NCBI GenBank assembly: GCA_017558505.1
Contig: JAFYUM010000013.1
Coordinates: 1 to 64,000, forward strand
DNA: 64,000 bases
DNA from: Ruminococcus sp.
GTDB lineage: Bacteria > Bacillota > Clostridia > Oscillospirales > Ruminococcaceae
Direction of reading: 5' to 3'
A model generated the notes under the pieces. It saw nothing but the letters and a program-made list of their open reading frames with translations, made no database searches and was not told the DNA's origin. The position numbers and the translations under genes were made by a program. Below are positions 35,265 to 44,966 of this stretch, one piece after another (positions within the stretch are counted from its first letter, which is position 1; each line of letters begins with the position of its first letter).

Positions 35265-35685
35265 TTTTCGTAACAATTTCCGCTGTATTTTGCGAAAAAA
35301 CCTCTCATTTATTAAAAATTACCAATAAAAAATCAAATTCGACACTTTGACCGTTACCACATGGTTACAAATTGTTACCTGACGTTGCTATACACACAAT
35401 ACATTCCGTATTCATACAAACAAATAAATATACGTATTACAGAGGTTTGTTTTATATATAAGTTTTTTATACCCGTTAAACCGAACTAAAAAATACGATT
35501 AGTATTATTTCGACATTTTCGCTTGTTACCGATTTGCAACATTTACAATCGGTATTTCTTCAAATTCGTGTTAATTTATATTCTGTATTCATTTTCAGTT
35601 CATATAATTTATAGGCAATATGACTAAAAACAAAAAAATACCGTTCTTCTTATTTGGTTTAAAAATGGAAATGTTTTAAAAAGTG
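35265..35685. other. AT-rich intergenic region without a gene
   Basis: No reading frame with a ribosome binding site is seen. It holds an 8-bp inverted repeat TACCGATT/AATCGGTA (35527-35534 and 35547-35554, followed by TTTCTT) and scattered short palindromes. It may contain distal control sites for the wall hydrolase, but nothing can be named. Confidence 0.5.
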
Positions 35686-35714
35686 TTGCTATTTTTTTCA
35701 AGATGTGGTAGTAT
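35686..35714 (+). promoter_or_regulatory. Promoter of the SleB-like hydrolase
   Basis: TTGCTA (35686-35691), 17 bp, TAGTAT (35709-35714); a TATTAT three bases on could serve instead. Confidence 0.55.
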
Positions 35715-35721
35715 TATCACA

Positions 35722-35779
35722 GTTGATTGAGAGGCAGTTTATGCCGCAGTCAACCATATAGTCCCCTTCGGATTATATG
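35722..35779 (+). promoter_or_regulatory. Structured leader of the SleB-like hydrolase
   Basis: Two adjacent hairpins lie at the start of the transcript: GTTGATTG with CAGTCAAC (inner GGCA/TGCC), and CATATAGTCC with GGATTATATG closing a 5-nt loop. Neither is followed by T. The order and loops do not match the c-di-AMP or c-di-GMP riboswitch consensus as I know them. Confidence 0.5.
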
Positions 35780-35813
35780 TAATACGAATGCTTTTCGAGG
35801 AAAGGATGAGTTG

Positions 35814-36812
35814 ATGAGAAAAGCTAAAGTTGCAGCACTAGTTATCGGAGGAGTTTCCGCATGCATCTTCGGCGGTACTTTCGGTGTAATTGCTACTTCA
35901 CCGATTGTCAGATCCGTTACTCCGAATGACGACGTACAAAACATTTATGAAGTCCAAAGCGAAGAATTGGCTAATGTAGCTGCAGTAACTTCTATCAGAA
36001 CAACACCCAGAACCACAACAAGCAAAAACTTTTATACGGTTACTACAAGTACCGTAACAACATCAGAAATGAATGGTTCGTCCGCACTTAAGGATTTACC
36101 TACAATCAGTGTATCCTTTAACGGTGCAATGGCAAAACCCAATTACAAGGAAAATAAAAACGAAGGCACTACAGAGCCTTCAACACAGGCTGCTACTACA
36201 GCACCTGCCACAACTGTAACTGTGACATCTACAGTTACCACCACAACAGCAGCAGCTACTACTGCTACTACAGCAGCAACAACCACTACAACGACAGCTT
36301 CTACAACACTTGCAACAACTGTTACAACTCCTGTCGTAACAGAAATAGTCACAACAACAGCTACAGAAACTACCACAGAGGCTCCTACATATACAGAGCC
36401 TGTTACTGAGGAAATCGTTCCTCCTACAGAATCCACTGAAACTGTAACCCCGGTAATTCCCGAAGATTCAGAGGATTCACTCCCCATCACAGATGAGGAA
36501 TTTATCATTTTATGTAATGCAGTTGCTCACGAAGCTGGATGCAACTGGATAAGCACTTACGATAAGGCTCTTGTAGTCGAGGTTATTATGAACAGGGTTG
36601 AAAGTAATCTTTTCCCCAATACAATTCTCGGCGTTCTCACACAGCCCTATCAGTTCACAGGATCTTCAAGCTATGTTTACCTTGGAGGTTTTTCAAAACA
36701 CGTGACTCAGGACGTTAAGGATGCGGTTACACTTTACTTTACGGAGAAGGAATCATTCGGACATGGATATTTCTACTTCTACGGTGACGGATATCGCAAT
36801 TACTTTTATTAA
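35814..36812 (+). CDS. Surface cell wall hydrolase (SleB/Hydrolase_2 type) with Thr-rich linker
   Basis: 332 aa. An N-terminal hydrophobic anchor (6-28) is followed by a long low-complexity Thr/Val/Ala linker (about 60-215) and a Hydrolase_2 domain at 225-332. The domain starts EEFIILCNAVAHEAG with the likely catalytic Glu240 and continues VVEVIMNRVESNLFP and GGFSKHVTQDV. Members are lytic enzymes that cut peptidoglycan, first known from spore cortex lysis. Start at 35814 is chosen for AGGATGAG just upstream. The linker may be glycosylated. Own promoter and terminator. Confidence 0.88.
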   Translation: MRKAKVAALVIGGVSACIFGGTFGVIATSPIVRSVTPNDDVQNIYEVQSEELANVAAVTSIRTTPRTTTSKNFYTVTTSTVTTSEMNGSSALKDLPTISVSFNGAMAKPNYKENKNEGTTEPSTQAATTAPATTVTVTSTVTTTTAAATTATTAATTTTTTASTTLATTVTTPVVTEIVTTTATETTTEAPTYTEPVTEEIVPPTESTETVTPVIPEDSEDSLPITDEEFIILCNAVAHEAGCNWISTYDKALVVEVIMNRVESNLFPNTILGVLTQPYQFTGSSSYVYLGGFSKHVTQDVKDAVTLYFTEKESFGHGYFYFYGDGYRNYFY

Positions 36813-36865
36813 TCCTGATTTTCACTCAAATCATTAGTTAATAATTAATCTGTTAGAAAGTTACT

Positions 36866-36897
36866 TGCTCCCGATCACTCTCGGGAGCATTTTATTT
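36866..36897 (+). terminator. Terminator after the SleB-like hydrolase
   Basis: TGCTCCCGA pairs perfectly with TCGGGAGCA over 6 nt, followed by TTTTATTT. Confidence 0.9.
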
Positions 36898-36946
36898 GCA
36901 ATAAATTACATTTCACCAGACTGTCATAAATATCACAATTTTCCTG

Positions 36947-36975
36947 TTGAAATTTCTGAAAAAGTATGTTATAAT
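36947..36975 (+). promoter_or_regulatory. Promoter of ftsH
   Basis: TTGAAA (36947-36952), 17 bp, TATAAT (36970-36975). Confidence 0.75.
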
Positions 36976-37004
36976 TTTATCAGATGATATTAAGGAGGAT
37001 TATC

Positions 37005-38825
37005 ATGAATAATGAAAAAAACTTCACAAAACATATAATCGGTTTTATTATTTCAAGTATTCTGCTTACAGTTATTTTTAATATGCTGATTATGCCGCAA
37101 CTTACCAAGCCAAATATAAAAGAAACAAATTACAGCTTCTTCCTCGATAAACTGGAAGAAGGCAGCATAACAATGGTCAAGGTTGAAAACAACGAAATAC
37201 AGTTCAAAGTGGAATCTGAAGATAAAAAGCAGATATATTCAACAGGAAGAATGAATGACCCCGAACTTGTCAACAGGCTCCACAAAGATAAAAATGTTGT
37301 GTTTACTGAAAATTTCCAGGAAAGCAACATATTTATGGAATTTCTCGTCGGCTGGATTCTGCCGCTTGTATTCTTCATTATCCTATGGAATATAGTTATA
37401 AAGGGCATGTCAAAGCGTATGGGCGGCAACGCTATGTCCTTCGGCAAAAGTAATGCTAAAATTTACGTAAAGGCACAGACAGGCAAGACATTCGCTGACG
37501 TTGCAGGACAGGATGAAGCAAAAGAAGCCCTCGTGGAAATCGTTGACTTTCTCCATAATCCGGAAAAGTATGCTGAAATCGGCGCAAATCTGCCCAAGGG
37601 TGCACTTCTTGTAGGCCCTCCCGGTACAGGTAAGACTCTCCTTGCACAAGCTGTTGCAGGTGAGGCAGAAGTACCATTCTTTTCAATATCAGGCTCCGAA
37701 TTTGTTGAGATGTTCGTTGGTATGGGTGCGGCTAAAGTACGCGACCTTTTCAAGCAGGCTGCTGAAAAGGCTCCCTGTATCGTTTTCATCGACGAAATTG
37801 ATACTATCGGAAAAAAACGTGACGGCAATTTCAGCGGCAACGATGAACGTGAACAGACACTCAACCAGCTGCTTACTGAAATGGACGGTTTTGACGGTAC
37901 AAAAGGAGTTGTAATCCTTGCAGCTACAAACCGTCCTGAATCTCTTGATCCCGCCCTCCTCCGTCCAGGACGCTTCGACAGGCGTATACCTGCTGAACTG
38001 CCCGACCTCAACGGACGTGAGGCTATATTGAAAGTTCACGCAAAGAAAATCAAGACAGAGGAAAGTATCGACTATAACGCCATAGCCCGTGCTACAGCTG
38101 GTGCATCAGGCGCTGAACTTGCCAACATTATCAATGAGGCAGCTCTCCGTGCTGTCAGAAACAATCGAAAGATTGTAAATCAGTCAGACCTTGAAGAAAG
38201 CGTTGAAGTTGTAATCGCAGGCTATCAGCGTAAGAATGCCGTTATTTCACAAAAGGAAAAGGAAATAATTGCTTATCACGAAATCGGTCACGCCCTTGTT
38301 GCGGCTATGCAGAAATCCTCTGCCCCCGTACATAAGATAACTATAGTTCCCCGTACAAGCGGAGCACTGGGATATACAATGCAGGTTGACGAGGACGAAA
38401 AGTTCCTTATGACAAAAGAGGAAGCCCTTGCACGTATCGCCACATTCACAGGCGGACGTTCCGCGGAGGAACTGGTGTTCAATACCTGTACAAGCGGCGC
38501 GTCAAATGATATTGAACAGGCAACAAAAATTGCAAGAGCTATGGTTACCCGCTTCGGTATGAGCAACACATTTGATATGGTCGCCCTTGAAACTGTTACC
38601 AATCAGTATCTGGGCGGAGATACCTCCCTCGCCTGCTCTGCAGAAACAGCAGCTAAAGTCGATGCAGAGGTAAATGACATCATCCGCAAGTCACATCAAA
38701 AAGCTATGCAGATACTTAAGGACAACGTAGAAAAACTTCACGAACTTTCAGCATTTCTCCTTGAACGGGAAACTATCACAGGCGAGGAATTTATGGCTAT
38801 TCTCAACAAAGAAAGTAACAACTAA
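37005..38825 (+). CDS. ftsH: ATP-dependent zinc metalloprotease FtsH
   Basis: 606 aa membrane AAA+ protease that degrades misfolded membrane and regulatory proteins. Membrane helices lie at about 9-31 and 113-132, with the extracytoplasmic domain between. Walker A GPPGTGKT is at 204-211, Walker B CIVFIDEID and the SRH NRPESLDPALLRPGRFDR follow, and the Zn site HEIGH is at 425-429 with the third ligand Asp in SGASNDIEQAT. Start at 37005 follows AAGGAGG. HEIGH instead of the usual HEAGH keeps all ligands. Confidence 0.96.
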   Translation: MNNEKNFTKHIIGFIISSILLTVIFNMLIMPQLTKPNIKETNYSFFLDKLEEGSITMVKVENNEIQFKVESEDKKQIYSTGRMNDPELVNRLHKDKNVVFTENFQESNIFMEFLVGWILPLVFFIILWNIVIKGMSKRMGGNAMSFGKSNAKIYVKAQTGKTFADVAGQDEAKEALVEIVDFLHNPEKYAEIGANLPKGALLVGPPGTGKTLLAQAVAGEAEVPFFSISGSEFVEMFVGMGAAKVRDLFKQAAEKAPCIVFIDEIDTIGKKRDGNFSGNDEREQTLNQLLTEMDGFDGTKGVVILAATNRPESLDPALLRPGRFDRRIPAELPDLNGREAILKVHAKKIKTEESIDYNAIARATAGASGAELANIINEAALRAVRNNRKIVNQSDLEESVEVVIAGYQRKNAVISQKEKEIIAYHEIGHALVAAMQKSSAPVHKITIVPRTSGALGYTMQVDEDEKFLMTKEEALARIATFTGGRSAEELVFNTCTSGASNDIEQATKIARAMVTRFGMSNTFDMVALETVTNQYLGGDTSLACSAETAAKVDAEVNDIIRKSHQKAMQILKDNVEKLHELSAFLLERETITGEEFMAILNKESNN

Positions 38826-38876
38826 ATGTAAAATTCATAATAAAAAGCGAACATTTCTGAAAATTTCTGAAAAATC

Positions 38877-38905
38877 TTGACTATTCTTCGGAAATATGCA
38901 ATAAT
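38877..38905 (+). promoter_or_regulatory. Promoter of the small exporter gene
   Basis: TTGACT (38877-38882), 17 bp, AATAAT (38900-38905). Confidence 0.6.
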
Positions 38906-38939
38906 TACTTTAATCTGTATTTTGAAAGGAATAATTAAT

Positions 38940-39458
38940 ATGAGTGAAATCACAGAATCAATGACAACATGGCTGGCGGAACATGGTATCCCTGAATGGC
39001 TCATACCTTTTCTTGTATCTATTCTGCCTATTATCGAGCTGAGAGGCGGTATAGTTGCCGCACGTGTTCTTGACATGGAGCTTATACAGGCAATATGGGT
39101 ATGTATGCTGGGAAACATCCTCCCTATCCCTTTCATTCTGCTGTTTATTGACAAAATCTTTGATTTTCTCAAAAAACATAAAGTTCCACTGCTCACCAAA
39201 ATGGTTGTATATCTTGAAGAAAAGGCGTTGAATAAAAGTTCTTCTATGGAAAAGGGTGAATTCTGGTTCCTTATGTTCTTCGTAGGCATCCCCCTTCCGG
39301 GAACAGGTGCATGGACAGGCTCGCTTATTGCAGCACTCCGTAAAATTCCACTAAAAAAAGCTGTACCTGCTATTTTCCTTGGATTGTGCCTTGCAGCTGC
39401 AATTATGTGTACTCTCTGCTATGGTTTCCCCGAGGTATTCGCTAAAATGTTTGCATAA
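38940..39458 (+). CDS. Small multidrug export-like membrane protein (COG2426)
   Basis: 172 aa integral membrane protein of the Sm_multidrug_ex family. Hydrophobic helices at about 19-38, 50-72, 105-125 and 140-165. The signature ILPIIELRGGIVAA and the later GIPLPGTGAWTGSLIAA are typical. The true transport substrate of this family is not established. The start at 38940 has GAAAGGA upstream; the longer frame begins within the promoter. Confidence 0.85.
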   Translation: MSEITESMTTWLAEHGIPEWLIPFLVSILPIIELRGGIVAARVLDMELIQAIWVCMLGNILPIPFILLFIDKIFDFLKKHKVPLLTKMVVYLEEKALNKSSSMEKGEFWFLMFFVGIPLPGTGAWTGSLIAALRKIPLKKAVPAIFLGLCLAAAIMCTLCYGFPEVFAKMFA

Positions 39459-39462
39459 AATC

Positions 39463-39503
39463 AACTCCTCACAGCGATTAATAAGACGCTGTGAGGAGTT
39501 TTT
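39463..39503. terminator. Bidirectional terminator between the exporter and GGDEF genes
   Basis: A perfect 14-bp stem (39463-39476 with 39487-39500) flanked by A-rich and T-rich sides serves both converging genes. Confidence 0.85.
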
Positions 39504-39510
39504 CAATTTA

Positions 39511-41277
39511 TCAGATAAATGCCTGTTTTTTCAGAATTGAAGCAACCAATCTTCCAAGAATAGCAAAATAATTCATATCAGAAACAGACCATTTCTTGAA
39601 TCTGCCTATGTAACAGAATGAAATCACGCCTTTAATCATACTTTCATCAGTTATGAGATACTGAACAGCTCCCCCAATATTTTCGGAGGTAAGCTGTGAA
39701 AAAGCATTATCATCACGTCCTTCAAGCTCATTTACATTGTCAATTGCAAATATACCGTCACCTGAAAAACGCTCCGTATAATTGTTTTCAAGGAGATACG
39801 ACGCATTTCTGCTTGAAGCATTTCCACAGCTTAAAATAAGACTCATGTCATTTCCCGCAAATACGCATATGTCGTCAATTCCGAAGGCAGAGCGTATCTG
39901 CTCCAACAAAACTGAAACATCGGGAATTCGTCCATACACAAGACTTTCCGAAAGATTTGCCGCAAAGGTCAGCTTATCATTTGAATCCTTATTTCCGCCC
40001 AGATACGCAATTTTATTTTCAACGTCACGTTCAACAACTCCATGCTTTTCAATGTCGTATATAACATATCTGTTCTGTCCCTTCTGCTGTGCTATATACA
40101 ATGCCTTATCCGCCTGCATAAAAAGCTCGTCGTAGTCAGAGCTATCTTTCGGATAAGTTGATATGCCCATAGAACAAGTCAGACGCAGATTTTCAAACCT
40201 GCCGTTAAATGCAATTTCCGTATTTGTACGTATGGCACGCAGAACACCTCGCAAATCCTCCTCATCACGTGTATTTTCAAGGACAATAAGAAATCCGCCA
40301 CCGCTTATTCTGCCTGCAATTCCTCTTATACCAAGTTCTTTTTTTATAATTCCCGCAATGGTATAAACAACCTCATCGCCGAACAAATGGCCGTAATTTG
40401 CATTTACATCAGTAAAATTGTCAATGTCAACAATGACAAGATTGACGTTGCAGGAAGGCTTTTCCGCAAGAAGTTCCGTAGCATATGAAGTAACTGCACG
40501 TTTGCTAAGAAGTCCTGACAGAGAATCCCTGTTAGCCTCAATGGCAAGATTTATATCCTTGGATTTCTGGCGTGAGTTAACAACGGAAATCAGTCCGCTT
40601 ACCTTTCTCTGTTTCGGATCGATAAACCGTGTAATACCTCTGAAAAGGCACATTTCTCTTGTTTTTCCATGTGTCAGCACAGAACATTCAAGCTCATAAT
40701 CGAAGCGGTATACACCGTTTTTAATATCACGGCACAGGGTATTGAATATATCTGTATATCGTGATAATACCCAGCCATTTCCAACAGATTCAGCCTGCCA
40801 CTTGTCAAGCTCCTCATCAACAATAACAATTTCACGACAGCAATCCTGTATGTATATACGGATATGACGGGTTTCAAAGCTGTATTCAAAGGCTATATCA
40901 GATGAAAGACTCATTATATAACGGTATTCCGATACAAGACGTTCCTTTTCCGTTGATATACGATTCAACGATAAAATATCACTGAAATCCACAATGTACA
41001 TTGGCTCTCCGTTGTCATCCATGAGCCGTACTGATGCCAGTACCCACCGAAGCAGTCCGCTGACTCCCCTCATACGTATAACCGTAGTCTGCACTGTCCC
41101 CTGCTGTGCGTTTTCTATGCACTCAATAAATCGTGGATAGTCTTCATCGCTTATTGTACGGCGAATAGAATAAGTTACATCATTTCCGAAATAACTGAAA
41201 AAGCGTTCATTTCCGCTTTGAGTATGCAGGCTTTTGTCTACGATTACTCTGCCTATTCTGTATACTTCTGTCTCCAT
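39511..41277 (-). CDS. PAS-GGDEF-GAF protein with degenerate GGDEF motif
   Basis: 588 aa, cytoplasmic (no membrane segment). Residues 1-105 and about 115-235 look like two PAS-type sensor domains, 250-408 is a diguanylate-cyclase (GGDEF) fold and 445-585 a GAF-like domain. Much of the GGDEF domain is well kept (DIDNFTDVNANYGHLFGD with the metal-binding Asp, TCSMGISTYP, QADKALYIAQQKGQNR), but the active-site motif at 325-329 is SGGGF instead of GGDEF/GGEEF, with both acidic residues lost. It is therefore probably not a c-di-GMP synthase and may act as a nucleotide-binding sensor. Divergent from the AI-2E permease gene. Confidence 0.88.
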   Translation of the reverse strand: METEVYRIGRVIVDKSLHTQSGNERFFSYFGNDVTYSIRRTISDEDYPRFIECIENAQQGTVQTTVIRMRGVSGLLRWVLASVRLMDDNGEPMYIVDFSDILSLNRISTEKERLVSEYRYIMSLSSDIAFEYSFETRHIRIYIQDCCREIVIVDEELDKWQAESVGNGWVLSRYTDIFNTLCRDIKNGVYRFDYELECSVLTHGKTREMCLFRGITRFIDPKQRKVSGLISVVNSRQKSKDINLAIEANRDSLSGLLSKRAVTSYATELLAEKPSCNVNLVIVDIDNFTDVNANYGHLFGDEVVYTIAGIIKKELGIRGIAGRISGGGFLIVLENTRDEEDLRGVLRAIRTNTEIAFNGRFENLRLTCSMGISTYPKDSSDYDELFMQADKALYIAQQKGQNRYVIYDIEKHGVVERDVENKIAYLGGNKDSNDKLTFAANLSESLVYGRIPDVSVLLEQIRSAFGIDDICVFAGNDMSLILSCGNASSRNASYLLENNYTERFSGDGIFAIDNVNELEGRDDNAFSQLTSENIGGAVQYLITDESMIKGVISFCYIGRFKKWSVSDMNYFAILGRLVASILKKQAFI

Positions 41278-41313
41278 ATCTTTCCTCCATTTATACTGTA
41301 ATATTATGTTATT

Positions 41314-41342
41314 ATTATATCATCAAAGGCACAAAAGGTCAA
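41314..41342 (-). promoter_or_regulatory. Promoter of the degenerate GGDEF gene
   Basis: On the minus strand TTGACC (41337-41342), 17 bp, TATAAT (41314-41319). Confidence 0.75.
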
Positions 41343-41457
41343 TAAATAACAGGATTTTAACATATTATTTTTGTTCATATTTTATTTACATTATCAACAC
41401 CTTAAATACACAATAATAGCTTATAATAATTTCGTATAATTTTTATTGGAGGATTTT

Positions 41458-42717
41458 ATGGAAAAAAAGGAAATCAAACGCTATGCAGTTATATCGCTGT
41501 TTGTTATCGGCATTTGTCTTGCCGTAAAAAACTTCGGTATATTTGCAAAATTCATCGGGGTAATCTATTCCGCTGTATATCCACTTATTTTAGGTTCAAT
41601 CATTGCATATATCTTCAACATAATTTTAAGCGGACTTGAAAAAAGATACTTTCCCAACACCAAATCAGTCGGTATACAAAAAGCCCGAAGGCCTGTATGT
41701 ATTATACTGTCATTTCTCATAGTTCTCGCCATTATAGCACTTATTCTGAAAATTGTAATTCCAGAATTGTTCGGTGCATTCAAACTCATATTTGAAGAAA
41801 TACCACCGCTTATTGAAAATATCAGCAATTATGCTTTCAAAATGCTTGAAGAATATCCTGATATACAGAAAGAAGCAATAGCACTTTACAGCGAATTTGA
41901 TGTAAAATCCCTTGACTGGGCTAATATTACTGAAAAGGCAGCTGGTTTCCTCAAAACAGGCGTAATGGGTATTATTACATCTGCCGTAGGAATTGTCGGA
42001 GCTGTTGCAGGAACTACAACAAATGTTGTTATCGCTTTAATTTTTGCTATATATCTGCTTGCACGCAAGGATAAACTTCACAGCGATGTAAACCGTTTCC
42101 AGAACGTACTTTTCAAGGATACCACAAATCAGAAGGTCAATAAAGTTTTTAAAACGGCAGATGATACATTCAAAAGCTTTTTTGTAGGACAGTTTATTGA
42201 AGCCATTTTACTCGGCTGCCTCTGCTTCATCGGTATGAAAATTTTACAGCTCCCCTATGCCGCTATGAGCTCTGTTCTTGTGGGTGTTACAGCGCTTATT
42301 CCAGTAATCGGCGGTTTTATCGGCGCAGGTATCAGTGCATTTATCATCTGTACCGAAAATCCGATGCAGGCACTCATATTCGTTGTATTTCTCCTTATTC
42401 TTCAGCAGCTTGAAGGAAACATTGTTTATCCGAAGGTTGTGGGAAATTCCGTCGGCCTCCCAGGCATATGGGTATTGGCAGCAGTAACTGTAGGTGCAGG
42501 ATTAGGCGGAATTATCGGAATGCTCATAGGCGTCCCGTTGACCGCTACCACTTATAAGCTTATATTTGAATATCTCCGTAACAAGGAGAAATCAATGGGG
42601 ATAAAGCCAATTGAAGAAAAAACTGAAAAAAAGGAAAGTAAAAAGAAACTTAACATTACTAAGAAGCAAGATAATAAAAAAAGAAAAAAATCAACAAATA
42701 CCAAAACAAAAAAATAA
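41458..42717 (+). CDS. AI-2E family transporter (PerM/YdiK-like permease)
   Basis: 419 aa with seven to eight membrane helices. Typical family blocks are YPLILGSIIAYIFN near the N-terminus and, near 290-370, a GGFIGAGISAF loop, LLILQQLEGNIVYPKVVG and GLPGIWVLAAVTVGAGLGG. The start at 41458 has GGAGGA 5 bases upstream. The protein ends in an unusual strongly basic tail of about 35 residues, mostly Lys, after the last helix, which may contact membrane lipids or nucleic acid. Substrates of this family include AI-2 and Na+/H+ in some members; here it is unknown. Confidence 0.88.
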   Translation: MEKKEIKRYAVISLFVIGICLAVKNFGIFAKFIGVIYSAVYPLILGSIIAYIFNIILSGLEKRYFPNTKSVGIQKARRPVCIILSFLIVLAIIALILKIVIPELFGAFKLIFEEIPPLIENISNYAFKMLEEYPDIQKEAIALYSEFDVKSLDWANITEKAAGFLKTGVMGIITSAVGIVGAVAGTTTNVVIALIFAIYLLARKDKLHSDVNRFQNVLFKDTTNQKVNKVFKTADDTFKSFFVGQFIEAILLGCLCFIGMKILQLPYAAMSSVLVGVTALIPVIGGFIGAGISAFIICTENPMQALIFVVFLLILQQLEGNIVYPKVVGNSVGLPGIWVLAAVTVGAGLGGIIGMLIGVPLTATTYKLIFEYLRNKEKSMGIKPIEEKTEKKESKKKLNITKKQDNKKRKKSTNTKTKK

Positions 42718-42722
42718 AATCT

Positions 42723-42752
42723 ATACCGCACTAAAAAAAGTGCGGTATTTTT
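42723..42752 (+). terminator. Terminator after the AI-2E permease
   Basis: ATACCGCAC pairs with GTGCGGTAT over an 8-nt loop, followed by TTTTTG. Confidence 0.9.
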
Positions 42753-42808
42753 GTATATTTTCTAACCAGTACATATAATATCATAATAAAAAAAGATGTG
42801 TTTTCAGA

Positions 42809-42837
42809 TTGACATATTATAAGGGATATGTTATAAT
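42809..42837 (+). promoter_or_regulatory. Promoter of the split pyruvate formate-lyase operon
   Basis: TTGACA (42809-42814), 17 bp, TATAAT (42832-42837): full consensus, suggesting strong expression of a central fermentation enzyme. Confidence 0.88.
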
Positions 42838-42895
42838 TTAATAAAGATGAATGATGATATACAATGAATATACAGGAAAAAGGAGAACTGATGCT

Positions 42896-44965
42896 ATGCT
42901 TAATTTAGTAGACAAATATCCGATAGAATGGGACGGATTTAATCAGGGACGCTGGTCATCCAATATAAATGTCCGTGATTTCATCAAAAAGAATTATACC
43001 CCATATGACGGCGACGAAAGCTTCCTTGCTCCTCCCACCGACGCTACAAATAAGCTCTGGGCACAGATTATGGAGCTTACACGTCTTGAACGTGAAAAAG
43101 GCGGCGTCCTCGATATGGATACTGATATAGTATCAACTATAACCTCACACGACGCAGGTTATCTCAACAAAGACCTTGAGCAGATTGTCGGTCTCCAGAC
43201 AGACAAGCCCTTCAAGCGTTCACTTCAGCCCTTCGGCGGTATACGTATGGCACAAAATTCCTGCTCACAGTATGGATATGAGGTAAACCCTGAAATCGTT
43301 AAGATTTTTACGAAATATAGAAAAACTCATAATCAGGGCGTATTCGACGCTTACACTCCCGAAATGCGTCTTGCAAGAAAATCCGCTATTATTACAGGAC
43401 TTCCCGACGCCTACGGCAGAGGGCGTATAATCGGCGATTACAGACGAGTTGCTCTCTATGGCATAGATATGCTTATCAACGACAAGAAGCACCAGATTGA
43501 TACTTCCCTTGTTCGTATGACTTCCAAGAACATCAGACTCCGTGAAGAGCTTGCAGAACAGGTACGTGCACTGGAAGAACTGAAAGAACTGGGAAAAATC
43601 TACGGATTTGATATTTCAAAGCCTGCCGCAAATGCAAAAGAAGCTGTACAGTGGCTTTATTTCGGCTATCTTGCAGCTGTAAAGGAACAGAACGGCGCTG
43701 CAATGTCACTTGGACGTACTTCAACATTCCTTGATATATATATTCAGCGCGACCTTGACAACGGTGTCATCACAGAAGAACAGGCACAGGAGCTTATTGA
43801 CCATTTCATTATGAAGCTCCGTATTGTCAAGTTTGCACGTACTCCTGAATATAATGAACTTTTCTCAGGCGATCCTACATGGATTACAGAATCAATAGGC
43901 GGTGTCGATGTTGACGGTCATCATCTCGTAACGAAGAATAGTTTCCGTTATCTCCACACCCTGGATAACCTCGGTACAGCTCCCGAACCCAATATGACCG
44001 TTCTCTGGTCACAGAAGCTCCCCAGAAAGTTCAAGGAATACTGCGCTAAAATGTCTATCAGAACATCATCAATTCAGTATGAAAATGATGATATGATGCG
44101 TGTTATCCACGGTGACGACTACGCAATTGCCTGCTGTGTATCCTCTATGAGAGTGGGCAAGGAAATGCAGTTCTTCGGCGCAAGAGCAAATCTTGCAAAG
44201 TGTCTGCTTTACGCTATAAACGGTGGTATTGACGAGCGAATAAAAGTACAGGTAGGTCCTAAATTCCGTCCCGTTGAAGGTGATTACCTCGACTATGATG
44301 ACGTATGGGACAAGTACGTGGCAATGATGGAATGGCTTGCAGGTCTTTATGTAAATACACTTAATGTAATTCACTTCATGCACGATAAATACAGCTATGA
44401 AAGAATCCAGATGGCTCTCCACGACAGAGATGTAAAGCGCTATTTTGCTACGGGAATTGCAGGACTTTCAGTTGTTGCCGACTCCCTTTCAGCTATAAAA
44501 TACGCAAAGGTCAAGGTTATCCGTGACGAAAACGGCATTGTTACCGATTACGAGGTTGAGGGAGATTTCCCGAAATACGGCAATAACGATGACCGTGTTG
44601 ATGAAATCGCAGTTAGCGTTGTACGCAAGTTCATGGACTGCATCAGAAAGCACCACACATACCGTGACGGTGTACCTACAATGTCAATTCTTACTATTAC
44701 TTCAAATGTTGTATACGGCAAGAAAACAGGAAATACCCCTGACGGAAGAAAAATGGGTATCCCCCTTGCCCCCGGTGCTAATCCAATGCACGGCAGAGAT
44801 ACTCACGGTGCGGCAGCTTCACTTGCGTCTGTTGCAAAGCTTCCTTTCAAGCAGGCACAGGACGGTATATCCAACACATTCTCAATCATTCCCGATGCAC
44901 TGGGTAAGGATTCACAGATTTTTGTGGGAGATATTGACCTTGACAAGCTGAGAAATGAGGAATAA
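42896..44965 (+). CDS. pflB: Pyruvate formate-lyase catalytic body lacking the glycyl-radical domain
   Basis: 689 aa. Pyruvate formate-lyase converts pyruvate and CoA to acetyl-CoA and formate in anaerobic fermentation. The catalytic Cys pair is present at 413-414 ([12 protein letters not shown]), as are the [18 protein letters not shown] and [11 protein letters not shown] blocks. The protein stops at [13 protein letters not shown] plus 13 residues, whereas the usual enzyme (about 750-760 aa) continues about 65 more residues into the radical domain with RVSGYAV. That domain is encoded by the second gene downstream (45167). AAAGGAG at 42879-42885 supports the start. No activase gene (pflA) is in the window. 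Confidence 0.95.
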   Translation: MLNLVDKYPIEWDGFNQGRWSSNINVRDFIKKNYTPYDGDESFLAPPTDATNKLWAQIMELTRLEREKGGVLDMDTDIVSTITSHDAGYLNKDLEQIVGLQTDKPFKRSLQPFGGIRMAQNSCSQYGYEVNPEIVKIFTKYRKTHNQGVFDAYTPEMRLARKSAIITGLPDAYGRGRIIGDYRRVALYGIDMLINDKKHQIDTSLVRMTSKNIRLREELAEQVRALEELKELGKIYGFDISKPAANAKEAVQWLYFGYLAAVKEQNGAAMSLGRTSTFLDIYIQRDLDNGVITEEQAQELIDHFIMKLRIVKFARTPEYNELFSGDPTWITESIGGVDVDGHHLVTKNSFRYLHTLDNLGTAPEPNMTVLWSQKLPRKFKEYCAKMSIRTSSIQYENDDMMRVIHGDDYAIACCVSSMRVGKEMQFFGARANLAKCLLYAINGGIDERIKVQVGPKFRPVEGDYLDYDDVWDKYVAMMEWLAGLYVNTLNVIHFMHDKYSYERIQMALHDRDVKRYFATGIAGLSVVADSLSAIKYAKVKVIRDENGIVTDYEVEGDFPKYGNNDDRVDEIAVSVVRKFMDCIRKHHTYRDGVPTMSILTITSNVVYGKKTGNTPDGRKMGIPLAPGANPMHGRDTHGAAASLASVAKLPFKQAQDGISNTFSIIPDALGKDSQIFVGDIDLDKLRNEE

Positions 44966-44966
44966 T

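Noticed and set aside
35720-35813. c-di-AMP (ydaO) or c-di-GMP riboswitch before the wall hydrolase
   Set aside because: The conserved core sequences of those aptamers are not seen; only generic hairpins are present.
36143-36508. Minus-strand Val/Ser-rich frame of 121 codons
   Set aside because: It is the antisense of the Thr-rich linker of the SleB-like hydrolase.
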